From contig CAMVJE010000003.1 of the NCBI GenBank assembly GCA_947167745.1, forward strand, positions 13,726-77,725: DNA of 64,000 nucleotides, given 5' to 3'. The notes below the pieces were generated by a model. It searched no databases and was not told the DNA's origin. It worked only from the letters and a program-made list of their open reading frames with translations. Source of the DNA: an uncultured Treponema sp. (GTDB lineage Bacteria > Spirochaetota > Spirochaetia > Treponematales > Treponemataceae). Numbering within the stretch: position 1 is the stretch's first letter; each line of letters opens with the position of its first letter. The position numbers were made by a program, and so were the translations under genes. Shown here piece after piece: positions 33,677-41,902 of the stretch.

Positions 33677-35080
33677 ATGGAAGATACAACAAACGAAATG
33701 CCCTCAATCAACTCCGTTCTTAAGGAAAGCCTTGGAAATCTCCAGACAGTTGTCGCTGCTGACACTTCTACTCCGGAGAAACAGGATAATATGGTCGTAG
33801 TTGACTACAAGATGGTCACATTTTCTCTTGCAGGAAAAGACTATGCCATTGACATCATGAAGGTAAAAGAAATTGCGAAAGCAGGTCGTTTTACTTATGT
33901 ACCAAATGCATTGCCTTTCGTTCTTGGTGTATACAACCTTCGTGGTGATATTATTCCTATTATCGATCTTCGCTTGTTCTTTAATATCGATATGCCGGAG
34001 CGAGAATATGATGCTCTTGAGAATATGCTTATCGTTTCTATCGGTGAACTTACTTTTGGTGTAGTAGTCGATGAAATTGACAAGGTAGTCGGAATCCAAA
34101 AATCAAGCATCAACCCTCCACATCCTTTGTTTGGTGATATAAACATCAAGTACATTCAGGGTGTTGTTGAGGTAAATAATCGTCTTTACATTCTGCTTGA
34201 TATCGAGAAGATTTTTGGCTCAAAGGCTGATAATAAATCTGCAGAACAGGCTGTCGTAAAAGAAATGTCTGCACGAATTGCAGGTTCTGTAGCTCCAGTT
34301 GGAGTTAAAAAACAGTCAGCTGCACCGGCAAAAAAAGAAGAAAAGGTAGATTACTCATTTGTAGTCGATTCACTTGCTTCTATGCGAAAATTCACTGCAT
34401 CAGATATTAATGATAAATGGATGCAGACTCGATACAAAGAATGGGAAGGCGAAAGAGGTAAGGGTAAAACTCAGTTGCAGACAGCTGCTGATGCCGATAT
34501 GTTCCTCAAAAAATTCTATTCTCCATTCAGTGGTACATGGTGGGATAAAGCCTACGCAGATTCTATCTTTAAAGCCCTTCCTGACAATGCTGCTAAGCAG
34601 ATTGTTGTTTGGAATCCAGGTTGTGGAAAGGGGCCGGAGACATATTCATTGGCTTGTATTCTCAAAAAGCGTTATCCTGAGTCTAAAGTGAGAATTTACG
34701 CTCACGAAGTTGATTTGCTCAGTATTTCTAACGCTCCGCTACTTTCAGTTCCTGCTGATGTTGCAAATGATTGGTATGCACCTTATATTACAAAAAAGGC
34801 TAACGGAGATTTCACTTTTATTCCTGAAATCCGAGATAGCATTATGTTTGAGTATCATGATTGTGCAAATACCAATAATCTGCCATCTTGTGATATAATA
34901 TTTGCAAGAGATGTTTTGTCATTCCTTCCGCAGGGCGGACAGGCAGCGGTTGTTACCGACTTCTACGAAAAATTGAAGGGTAACGGAATTGTACTTCTTG
35001 GACAGAATGAGTCTTTGGAAGGAAATGCAAAATGGTCGGCAACAAATGTTGGAACAATTACAATTTTTGGAAAAAAATAA
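33677..35080 (+). CDS. CheW-CheR-like fusion protein (CheS-type)
   Basis: A 467-aa fusion. The N-terminal CheW domain (about 40-180) has FSLAGKDYAIDIMKVKEI, VLGVYNLRGDIIPIIDLR and VVEVNNRLYILLDIEKIF, and couples CheA to receptors. After a charged linker comes a CheR-like methyltransferase domain (about 230-467): VWNPGCGKGPETYSLACIL parallels the SAM loop GCSSGEEPYSLA, and CDIIFARDVLSFL parallels the DVIFCRNVLIYF of CheR. I recall this arrangement from T. denticola (CheS). Whether it methylates receptors is open, since several CheR positions differ. Confidence 0.92.
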   Translation: MEDTTNEMPSINSVLKESLGNLQTVVAADTSTPEKQDNMVVVDYKMVTFSLAGKDYAIDIMKVKEIAKAGRFTYVPNALPFVLGVYNLRGDIIPIIDLRLFFNIDMPEREYDALENMLIVSIGELTFGVVVDEIDKVVGIQKSSINPPHPLFGDINIKYIQGVVEVNNRLYILLDIEKIFGSKADNKSAEQAVVKEMSARIAGSVAPVGVKKQSAAPAKKEEKVDYSFVVDSLASMRKFTASDINDKWMQTRYKEWEGERGKGKTQLQTAADADMFLKKFYSPFSGTWWDKAYADSIFKALPDNAAKQIVVWNPGCGKGPETYSLACILKKRYPESKVRIYAHEVDLLSISNAPLLSVPADVANDWYAPYITKKANGDFTFIPEIRDSIMFEYHDCANTNNLPSCDIIFARDVLSFLPQGGQAAVVTDFYEKLKGNGIVLLGQNESLEGNAKWSATNVGTITIFGKK

Positions 35081-35097
35081 TACAGGAGTAAAAACTC

Positions 35098-35583
35098 ATG
35101 AGAGTAGAGTACATTAATCCATTTGTAGAAACTTCATATCAGATTTTGAAAGAAGTGCTTGGTGGCGCAACCGTTACACGCGGTGATTTGTATCTCAAAT
35201 CAACTGCTATGCCTGTGATGGGTGTTGCTGCCCTTGTTGGTCTTGCTGGTGATGTTGAAGGTCGTGTTCTTTTTGATATGACTTATGAAACAGCTTTGAA
35301 CATTGCTTCTGCAATGAACGGTGAGACACTCACAAAGTTCGATGATCTTGCTAAAGCTACTATCAGCGAACTTGCAAATCTCATCACAGCTCAGGCTGTT
35401 ACTAAATTGCATGAGCTTGGATTCAAGTTCGACCTTACGCCACCAGCTCTTTTCGCCGGAGAAAAAATGGAAATTGCTGCATTGGGTAGCAGTCAGACAA
35501 ACAGTGTAGAGGCTCTTATTGTTCCTCTTATCACTGAGTGTGGTAAAATTGAAGTTAACGTCGCAATTCGCGAACGCATGTAA
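35098..35583 (+). CDS. cheX: CheY-P phosphatase CheX
   Basis: A 161-aa phosphatase that dephosphorylates CheY-P and so resets chemotactic signalling, in place of CheZ. The catalytic ExxN pair is visible as E91 and N94 in TISELANLIT. MGVAALVGLAGDVEGRVLFD is the usual N-terminal beta part. AGGAG precedes the ATG. Its place between the CheW-CheR fusion and cheY matches treponemal che operons. Confidence 0.93.
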   Translation: MRVEYINPFVETSYQILKEVLGGATVTRGDLYLKSTAMPVMGVAALVGLAGDVEGRVLFDMTYETALNIASAMNGETLTKFDDLAKATISELANLITAQAVTKLHELGFKFDLTPPALFAGEKMEIAALGSSQTNSVEALIVPLITECGKIEVNVAIRERM

Positions 35584-35603
35584 AAAGGATAAGGAGTGCC
35601 AAA

Positions 35604-36038
35604 ATGAAAACAAAACAGGATTTTCCTTCAATCAATGAGCGTCCGCCAGAGGGCATGAATGCTGACGGAACAAAAATCCGTGTACTCGTCGTAGACGATT
35701 CAATGTTCGTTGCAAAACAGCTCGGCCAGATTCTCACAAGTGAAGGATATGAGGTCGTTGCTACAGCTGTTGACGGTAAGGACGGTGTTGATAAATACAA
35801 GGAACTGTGTCCGAATGTTGACTTGGTAACTATGGATATTACTATGCCTCGAATGGATGGTATAACAGCACTTGAGCAGATTGTAGCTTTCGATAAGAAT
35901 GCTCGTGTTGTCATGGTTAGTGCTCTTGGTAAAGAGGAATTGGTAAAAAAATCTCTTCTTCTTGGAGCTAAGAACTACATCGTAAAACCTCTTGACCGCA
36001 AGAAGGTTCTTGAGAGAATCTCTGCTGCCCTCAAATAG
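35604..36038 (+). CDS. cheY: Chemotaxis response regulator CheY
   Basis: A 144-aa single-domain receiver that binds the flagellar switch when phosphorylated by CheA. DD31-32 in VVDDSMFVAKQL and D78 in VTMDITMPRMDG form the acidic pocket; VMVSALGKEELV and NYIVKPLDRKK give the conserved Ser and Lys. The N-terminal 24 residues extend beyond the E. coli protein, as in other treponemes. AAGGAG precedes the ATG. It is the last gene of the operon. Confidence 0.95.
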   Translation: MKTKQDFPSINERPPEGMNADGTKIRVLVVDDSMFVAKQLGQILTSEGYEVVATAVDGKDGVDKYKELCPNVDLVTMDITMPRMDGITALEQIVAFDKNARVVMVSALGKEELVKKSLLLGAKNYIVKPLDRKKVLERISAALK

Positions 36039-36202
36039 TTTTTTCAATCGGAGTGCATTTCGCATTCCGATTTTTTTATTTTCTGTCTCCTGACAAAAAT
36101 ATTAAAATTCATCATATTCTCTCTAATAGCGCATAATTCTTCAAAGGCTGTAAATTACTTTTTTTTATTTTTTATGCGCTTTTTTATTTTATGACTTTTT
36201 GA

Positions 36203-36208
36203 TATAAT
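36203..36208 (+). promoter_or_regulatory. Extended -10 (TGA TATAAT) of queD, leaderless type
   Basis: A consensus TATAAT preceded by TGA lies exactly 6 nt (TTTTTT) before the queD ATG. No Shine-Dalgarno is present. Confidence 0.55.
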
Positions 36209-36214
36209 TTTTTT

Positions 36215-36604
36215 ATGTTTCAGGTTCGTGTGAAGGCTGATTTTGCCGCAGCGCATTTTTTGCGTGATTATCATGGTAAGTGCGAGAATTTGCACGGTCA
36301 CAATTACAAGGTATACGCTCATGTACAGGGAAAAACTCTTGATGAGGGCGGAATGTTGCTTGATTTTACTGAACTCAAAAAAGTTTTAAAATCTGTTTGT
36401 GAAAAGCTTGATCACAGGAATTTGAATGATATCGATTTTTTTGACCAGAACCCCAGTGCAGAGCGAATCGCGGTTTATATTTACAATAGTATTGTAGAGC
36501 AGCTCCCTGGCCTTAAAAAGTCGGATGATGCCAAGAAAACGCACTTGTGGGCGGTCGATGTTTTTGAAACAGACAATAACAGGGCAAGATATATGCCGGA
36601 ATGA
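36215..36604 (+). CDS. queD: 6-carboxy-5,6,7,8-tetrahydropterin synthase / PTPS family
   Basis: A 129-aa protein of the 6-pyruvoyltetrahydropterin synthase fold. The zinc ligands are H14 (AAAHFL) and H27/H29 (NLHGHNY), and C23 in GKCENL is the likely catalytic Cys. LDFTELK and the late LDHRNLND and NPSAERIA motifs are typical. In bacteria QueD makes carboxytetrahydropterin for queuosine and other 7-deazapurines. No other que genes lie here, so a folate-type PTPS role cannot be ruled out. Confidence 0.87.
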   Translation: MFQVRVKADFAAAHFLRDYHGKCENLHGHNYKVYAHVQGKTLDEGGMLLDFTELKKVLKSVCEKLDHRNLNDIDFFDQNPSAERIAVYIYNSIVEQLPGLKKSDDAKKTHLWAVDVFETDNNRARYMPE

Positions 36605-36681
36605 GGAAAAAACTTTTCAGGCATTTTGTAGAAAAAGACCGTGATTTTTAGTATAATTGCGAAGTTGTTTATGAAGGCAAA

Positions 36682-36800
36682 GGGCTAGGGATTGCAGGGG
36701 CGGCGTAGCCGTTCCGAAGCGACCGAAGAAAGCGGAGGAATGAAGCGTTAGCAGAACCCCGGAAAGCCTGGCCGGCGCTAAGCGGCGGTAGCCCCCATGG
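36682..36800 (+). repeat. Modular GC-rich hairpin element, copy A
   Basis: The gap before cimA holds GGCTAGGGATTGCAG, GGCGGCGTAGCC, GTTCCGAAGCG, GGAGGAATGAAGCG, GGAAAGCCTGGCCGGC and GCTAAGCGGCGG. The same ordered blocks, with different hairpin inserts, appear at 39850-40020. The element ends next to the cimA Shine-Dalgarno, so it would form part of the leader RNA. Confidence 0.6.
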
Positions 36801-36807
36801 AGAAATA

Positions 36808-38433
36808 ATGAGACAGATTTCTATTCTTGATTCCACTTTGCGTGATGGCTCTCAGGGCGAGGGCATTTCTTATTCTGTACAAGACAAAATCAATATTGTT
36901 AAGGCTTTGGATGAATTGGGTGTGTCGTATATTGAAGCGGGAAATCCAGGTTCCAATCCTAAGGACATGGAATTCTTTGCCGAGGCCAAAAAACTAAAAC
37001 TTACCCATTCAAAAATCGTGGCATTTGGTTCTACACGGCGAAAGGGAATTAAGTGTGCTGAGGACGCAAATCTCCAGAGTCTTCTGGCTGCCGAAACAGA
37101 AGTTGTTTGTATTTTTGGAAAGACCTGGGATTTTCAGGTTACGGAGATTCTGCATGCAAGTCTTGAAGAGAATCTTGAGATGATTCGGGATACGGTGGCT
37201 TTTCTCGTTGCAAACAAAAAAGAAGTTATTTTTGACGCTGAGCATTTTTTTACTGGTTATACTGAGAATGCTGATTATGCGATGAAGTCTCTTGAGGCTG
37301 CCGTTGAAGGCGGTGCTAAGACGCTCTGTCTTTGTGAGACTAAGGGCGGCATGATGCCCATGCAGTGCTACGAGATTACGAAGCATGTAGTTGAGCATTT
37401 TAAGACAAGAAATTGTGTTGACAGAAACGGCGCTTGCAGCGTCTCCGTAGGTATACACACTCATAATGATTCAGGTTGCGCAGTTGCTAATTCACTTTTA
37501 GCAGTTGAGGCGGGGGCGAGCCATGTACAGGGCGTCCTTTTGGGGTTTGGTGAGCGAACGGGAAATGCAAATCTTTCTACAATAATTGCGGACTTGCAGC
37601 TTAAAAGCGATTGCGATTGTATTCCTGCTGAGAATATTCAGAACCTAACGCCAATCTGTAAGAGGGTCGCTGAGATTACGAATATTGCCCTTGATGCCGG
37701 AATGCCATATGTGGGGGCCAGTGCATTTGCTCACAAAGCGGGAATGCATATTGATGCTGTTATTAAAAATCCTTTCGCTTATGAGCATGTTACGCCGGAA
37801 AGCGTTGGAAATAGCAGAGTCTTCCTTATGAGCGAAGTTGCCGGAAAGAGCATGATTGTCGAGAAGGTTCAGAAATTTGACAAAACACTTACGAAATCAA
37901 GTCCTATTGTTGCGGAAATTGTAAAGCGTGTAAAAGATCTGGAGCATGATGGCTATCAGTTTGAGGGTGCGGATGCAAGTTTTGAAATTCTCGTACGGAA
38001 GGCTATCGGAAAGTACCAGCCCTTCTTCAATCTGCATTATTACAAGACTAGCGGCGAATTTCCTCGTTTTGCAGACGATCAGAGTGCATTTGCCCAGTTC
38101 AAGATTGATGTAGACGGAAAGGTTGTTGTAACGGCTGGTGACGGTGACGGTCCGGTAAATGCTCTGGATGTTGCTATGCGAAATGCTTTGGAGCAGTTCT
38201 ATCCGAATGTGGCTCAGATTCATCTTACTGACTATAAAGTTCGTGTTCTTGATGGTAAGAGTGCAACAGCAAGCCGTGTACGCGTTTTGATTGAGTCAAG
38301 TGATGGAGATGAGCATTGGACTACCATGGGAGTTTCAAGTGATGTTATTGAGGCTTCTTATCTGGCTCTTGTAGATTCTTTTGAGTATAAGTTGATTAAG
38401 GATTTAGAAAGAAAGTTCGGAAAAATCATGTAA
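36808..38433 (+). CDS. cimA: (R)-citramalate synthase family protein
   Basis: A 541-aa Claisen condensase that joins acetyl-CoA and pyruvate to give citramalate, a threonine-independent start of isoleucine synthesis. ILDSTLRDGSQGEGIS is the DRE-TIM barrel start; VCIFGKTWDFQVTEIL and FDAEHFFTGY mark the CimA-like rather than LeuA branch. HTHNDSGCAVANSL holds metal ligands. A C-terminal regulatory domain (about 400-541) is present. GGAG precedes the ATG. With LeuB at 45931 it supports the citramalate route. Confidence 0.88.
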   Translation: MRQISILDSTLRDGSQGEGISYSVQDKINIVKALDELGVSYIEAGNPGSNPKDMEFFAEAKKLKLTHSKIVAFGSTRRKGIKCAEDANLQSLLAAETEVVCIFGKTWDFQVTEILHASLEENLEMIRDTVAFLVANKKEVIFDAEHFFTGYTENADYAMKSLEAAVEGGAKTLCLCETKGGMMPMQCYEITKHVVEHFKTRNCVDRNGACSVSVGIHTHNDSGCAVANSLLAVEAGASHVQGVLLGFGERTGNANLSTIIADLQLKSDCDCIPAENIQNLTPICKRVAEITNIALDAGMPYVGASAFAHKAGMHIDAVIKNPFAYEHVTPESVGNSRVFLMSEVAGKSMIVEKVQKFDKTLTKSSPIVAEIVKRVKDLEHDGYQFEGADASFEILVRKAIGKYQPFFNLHYYKTSGEFPRFADDQSAFAQFKIDVDGKVVVTAGDGDGPVNALDVAMRNALEQFYPNVAQIHLTDYKVRVLDGKSATASRVRVLIESSDGDEHWTTMGVSSDVIEASYLALVDSFEYKLIKDLERKFGKIM

Positions 38434-38533
38434 AATTTGCCGTTTGAAACTTTTTTCGTTATCTTTTGTTATATAAGTGAAAAGATTCTTGCTTTTGCCC
38501 GCAATTAGGGCTTGGCATATATGAGGCTTTATT

Positions 38534-39238
38534 TTGAATATAGACGAACTCGCCAGTGAGAGTGTACCTGAAGGCGGAGAATTGCCAAAAGTTATAAACA
38601 GGGAATTGCTGAGCAATCCAGACAACTTTTACAAAATGGCTTTCGAATTTCAGCAGATTATGATGATTTATGAAAGCGCCATTAAGCAGATTGAGATGAA
38701 ACTTGATATTTTGAACAAAGAGAATAAAGTTTCGGGCAGACGGAATCCCATTGAAACCGTCAAATCCCGAATCAAGTCTCCCCAGAGTATTGCAAGCAAA
38801 CTAGAAAAAAAGAATCTTCCTGTCACTTTTGATTCAATGGTCAATAATCTTCAGGATATTGCTGGAGTACGGGTAATATGTCCTTATATTTCAGATATTT
38901 ATAGCGTGAGAGATATGCTTTTAAAGCAGCCAGATATCACTCTTCTTGAAGAAAAAGACTACATCAAACAGCCGAAAGAGTCAGGCTACAGAAGTTTGCA
39001 TGTCGTGATTGAAATTCCAGTTTATCTCTCTGAAAGCACTCATAATGTGAAGGTAGAAATTCAGCTGAGAACTATAGCTATGGATTTTTGGGCAAGCCTT
39101 GAACATGAACTTCGTTACAAGACGAATACTAAAGTACCGGAGAGTGTGCGCCGGGAGCTTTTCCGGGTTGCTGAGACGATTGCCATGACAGACAGGGAAA
39201 TGGAAGAAATCGCCATAGAGCTTCAGAATCTAGATTAG
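38534..39238 (+). CDS. Small alarmone synthetase (RelQ/YjbM-like)
   Basis: A 234-aa RelA/SpoT synthetase domain without a hydrolase or TGS domain. VKSRIKSPQSIASKL, LQDIAGVRVICPY, DYIKQPKESGYRSLHV and EIQLRTIAMDFWASLEHELRYK are the family's GTP and ATP contact segments. Such enzymes make (p)ppGpp in stress. Translation most likely begins at the TTG at 38534, since GAGG (38523-38526) lies 7 nt upstream and no ATG fits. It ends overlapping the convergent yfcE by 4 bp. Confidence 0.9.
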   Translation: MNIDELASESVPEGGELPKVINRELLSNPDNFYKMAFEFQQIMMIYESAIKQIEMKLDILNKENKVSGRRNPIETVKSRIKSPQSIASKLEKKNLPVTFDSMVNNLQDIAGVRVICPYISDIYSVRDMLLKQPDITLLEEKDYIKQPKESGYRSLHVVIEIPVYLSESTHNVKVEIQLRTIAMDFWASLEHELRYKTNTKVPESVRRELFRVAETIAMTDREMEEIAIELQNLD

Positions 39239-39801
39239 AACTCGTGCTCTCGAAGTAGCTTTCCTTCTATTGTGTAGAGACTCACTTTAACGGTATCATT
39301 TTCGATTTCCAGAATTCCGCAAGTCTTTCCGTCTTCACATTTTGGAAGGGAGATGGATCCGGGGTTGAAGTAGAAGAGACCATTTTCTTCTTCCATTAAA
39401 GTGACATGGGTGTGGCCCGAAAGAACGATAGTGCCTTTTGGAAGCCAGGATGAAAGTTTTGTTCGGTCGTAAAGGTGACCGTGGTGCAAGAAGATGCGAC
39501 GGATTTTCTTTGAAACGGGAATGGCCAGCGTGGTGTAGGAGGCAAGGCAGGGGAAGGTAAGCATCATTTCGTCAACCTCGCTGTCGCAGTTTCCCCGTAC
39601 GCAGATGAGCTTTTCCTTGCGGGCGTTCAAAAGCTCGGCTGTGCGTTTGGTGTCCCAGCCCTGGGGGAGGGGATTGCGCGGGCCGTGGTTCAAATAGTCG
39701 CCGAGTAAGATGATTGAGTCACATTCTTTTTCAAAGGAAGCGAGGGCTTTTTCAAGGCTTTCTGCGCTTCCGTGAATGTCGGATAAAACAAGGAATTTCA
39801 T
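39235..39801 (-). CDS. yfcE: YfcE-type metallophosphodiesterase
   Basis: A 188-aa calcineurin-like phosphodiesterase. LVLSDIHGS, LLGDYLNHGPRNPLP, VRGNCDSEVDEM, LHHGHLYD and LSGHTHV give the two-metal site; the NHGPRNPLPQG segment is very close to E. coli YfcE. Its cellular substrate is unknown. It follows argS on the same strand, separated by the GC-rich hairpin element at 39850-40020. Confidence 0.92.
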   Translation of the reverse strand: MKFLVLSDIHGSAESLEKALASFEKECDSIILLGDYLNHGPRNPLPQGWDTKRTAELLNARKEKLICVRGNCDSEVDEMMLTFPCLASYTTLAIPVSKKIRRIFLHHGHLYDRTKLSSWLPKGTIVLSGHTHVTLMEEENGLFYFNPGSISLPKCEDGKTCGILEIENDTVKVSLYTIEGKLLREHEF

Positions 39802-39849
39802 GATTGCTCCAAAAAAATTGCCCCACGGAATGTGAGGCGGTTATAAAAT

Positions 39850-40020
39850 CTTAAACGGCTAGGGATAGTAGCACCTGCCCGCAGGGCAGTTCCGAAGCGC
39901 AGCGTAGGAATGGAGCGCTCTTTGCGCGGAACTCGCGAGAATGGCAAAGCCATTCTCGTTACGAGTTTACCGTTGGTAAACTCACGAAAGCCCGACCCCA
40001 CGAAAGTGGGGGAGCCGCCG
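39850..40020 (+). repeat. Modular GC-rich hairpin element, copy B (largest)
   Basis: The element starts GGCTAGGGATAGTAG and has GTTCCGAAGCG, GGAATGGAGCG and GAAAGCCCGACC in order. Short hairpins separate the blocks: CTGCCC-GCAG-GGCAG, GAGAATGGC-AAA-GCCATTCTC, GAGTTTACC-GTT-GGTAAACTC and CCCCAC-GAAA-GTGGGG (GNRA loop). It fills the argS-yfcE gap. No gene is apparent here. Confidence 0.7.
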
Positions 40021-40024
40021 ATAA

Positions 40025-41854
40025 CTACATCCTGTCCAAATATGGCACGAGAACGAGATTCATCGCGTCTTTGAGGACTTGAAGGGTGGCTTTTGCAAGG
40101 GCAAGTCGGGCTTCTTTGAGCTCTTTTGTCTCGGCGCTCATAATCGGGCACTGCTGGTAGAATTTTGAGAAGAGTTTTGCTATGTCGTAGAGGTAGTTTG
40201 CCATGATTGAAGAATCTTTGGCATTTGCGGCACGAGCCACAGTTTCCGGGTATTCGCCAAGCCGCTTGACCAAATCCCATTCTTCGCCTGCTTTAAGAAG
40301 ACTTGCTGCCTTTTCGGGACTTGCCGGGCTTGTTCCTTCGTCTTTAGCCTTTCGCAAAATTGAGGCAATTCGCGCGCCCATATACTGCAAGTAGGGGCCT
40401 GTGTTTCCGTTGAAGCTCAAAGATTCTTCCGGATTGAAAACCATGTCCTTAATGGGGCTGACCTGCAAAAGATAGTAGTGGAGGGCGGCCAGGGCGACTT
40501 TTTCTGCAACCTCGTCTGCGTTTCCCACTTCTTCTTCACGGCCTTTTTCTTTGATTGCTTTGAGTGCGTCTGCGTGGAGCGAGTCAATCAAATCGTCTGC
40601 GTCAACGACAGTTCCTTCGCGGCTCTTCATTCGACCGTTAGGAAGGTTTACCAGGCCGTAAGCGAGGTGATAGAGCTTGTTGGCCCAGTCAAAGCCCAGC
40701 TTTTTGAGAATATAGAAGAGAACTTTGAAATGGAAGTTCTGCTCGGTGGCGACGACATAAACCAGCTCGTTGAAGGCCCAGTCACTGTGGCGGCTGATTG
40801 CAGTTCCGATGTCCTGTGTGATGTAGACGGATGTTCCGTCTTTTCGGAGGAGAACTTTTTCGTGGTCTTCGCCGTCACGGCCTTTTCCGACGACTTCGGT
40901 GACATCAACGCGGACTGAGCCGTCTTCTGCCTTAAAGAAGACTCCCTTTTCGAGGCCTTTCTGGATTTCGTCCTTTCCTTTGAGGTAGGTTTCGCTTTCA
41001 AAGTAGAATTTGTCGAAGGAAACTCCTGTGCGGTCGTAGGTTTCTTTTACGCCGTTGAATGTCCAGTCGTTCATTGTCTGCCAGAGCTTTCGGGTTTCGG
41101 CATCGCCTGCTTCCCATTTACGGAGCATTTCTTCGGCCATTTCCTGTGCCTCAGGGTGGGCGGTCTCCGGCTTATCCTTTTCGCCCTTCAAGTAGCGGTC
41201 GAACTCAACATAGCACTGACCTACAAAGTGGTCGCCTTTGAGCCCGAGTTTTTCCGGTGTGTCGCCCTTTGCCTCGTGGAAGAGTTTGTATGCCAGCATT
41301 GACTTACAGATGTGGATTCCCCGGTTGTTGATAAGGTCAACCTTGCAGACCTCTGCCCCTGCTTTTTTTAGGATGCGGGAAACCGACTCGCCCAAAGCGT
41401 CGTTTCGCATGTGGCCCAGGTGAAGTGGTTTGTTTGTGTTCGGGGAAGAGAACTCAATCATGATGCGGCTGCCTTCAAGGTGGGGCTTTCCGTCATTGCC
41501 GAGCGTTCCGTATTTTTCACCCTCGTTTTCAATTTTTGTGAGGATTGACTTGACCGCGATGCTCTTATCCATCTTGAGGTTTACATAAGGACCAACTGCA
41601 AGCACTTCGCCGATTCCGCCTGCCTTGCCTGCGATTTTAGCCGCGACTTCCTGAGCAATCTGCGGGGGAGCGATGCGAAGGGCTTTTGCGAACATGAACA
41701 TGGGGGAGCCGATATCGCCCATTTCAGGATTCGGGGAAGGCTGAACGACGATTTTTTCTGCCTCGACTTTTTCAGAGCCAAGATTCTTTTCTTTTATGAT
41801 TTCGTTAACTGCGTCTGCGATAATTGATTTGAATTGTGATTTTGTGTCTGCCAT
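40025..41854 (-). CDS. argS: Arginyl-tRNA synthetase
   Basis: A 609-aa class Ia synthetase that charges tRNA-Arg. FSSPNTNKPLHLGHMRND contains the HIGH-type motif (HLGH). GRMKSREG replaces KMSKS, as is common in ArgS. The N-terminal additional domain (1-100) and the C-terminal DALR helical domain (about 480-609) are present; the end, LVPYLDRM, is of the usual type. It is divergent from the GH105 gene, 48 bp apart. Confidence 0.96.
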   Translation of the reverse strand: MADTKSQFKSIIADAVNEIIKEKNLGSEKVEAEKIVVQPSPNPEMGDIGSPMFMFAKALRIAPPQIAQEVAAKIAGKAGGIGEVLAVGPYVNLKMDKSIAVKSILTKIENEGEKYGTLGNDGKPHLEGSRIMIEFSSPNTNKPLHLGHMRNDALGESVSRILKKAGAEVCKVDLINNRGIHICKSMLAYKLFHEAKGDTPEKLGLKGDHFVGQCYVEFDRYLKGEKDKPETAHPEAQEMAEEMLRKWEAGDAETRKLWQTMNDWTFNGVKETYDRTGVSFDKFYFESETYLKGKDEIQKGLEKGVFFKAEDGSVRVDVTEVVGKGRDGEDHEKVLLRKDGTSVYITQDIGTAISRHSDWAFNELVYVVATEQNFHFKVLFYILKKLGFDWANKLYHLAYGLVNLPNGRMKSREGTVVDADDLIDSLHADALKAIKEKGREEEVGNADEVAEKVALAALHYYLLQVSPIKDMVFNPEESLSFNGNTGPYLQYMGARIASILRKAKDEGTSPASPEKAASLLKAGEEWDLVKRLGEYPETVARAANAKDSSIMANYLYDIAKLFSKFYQQCPIMSAETKELKEARLALAKATLQVLKDAMNLVLVPYLDRM

Positions 41855-41902
41855 AATTTCACTTCACTTTATATTTGATTTAGTGTATTATAGAGAAATT
41901 AG

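Noticed and set aside
39798..40280. A 160-codon minus-strand frame running from the 3' part of argS through the GC-rich hairpin element
   Set aside because: It is out of frame with argS and most of its sequence is translated hairpins; no start signal exists.
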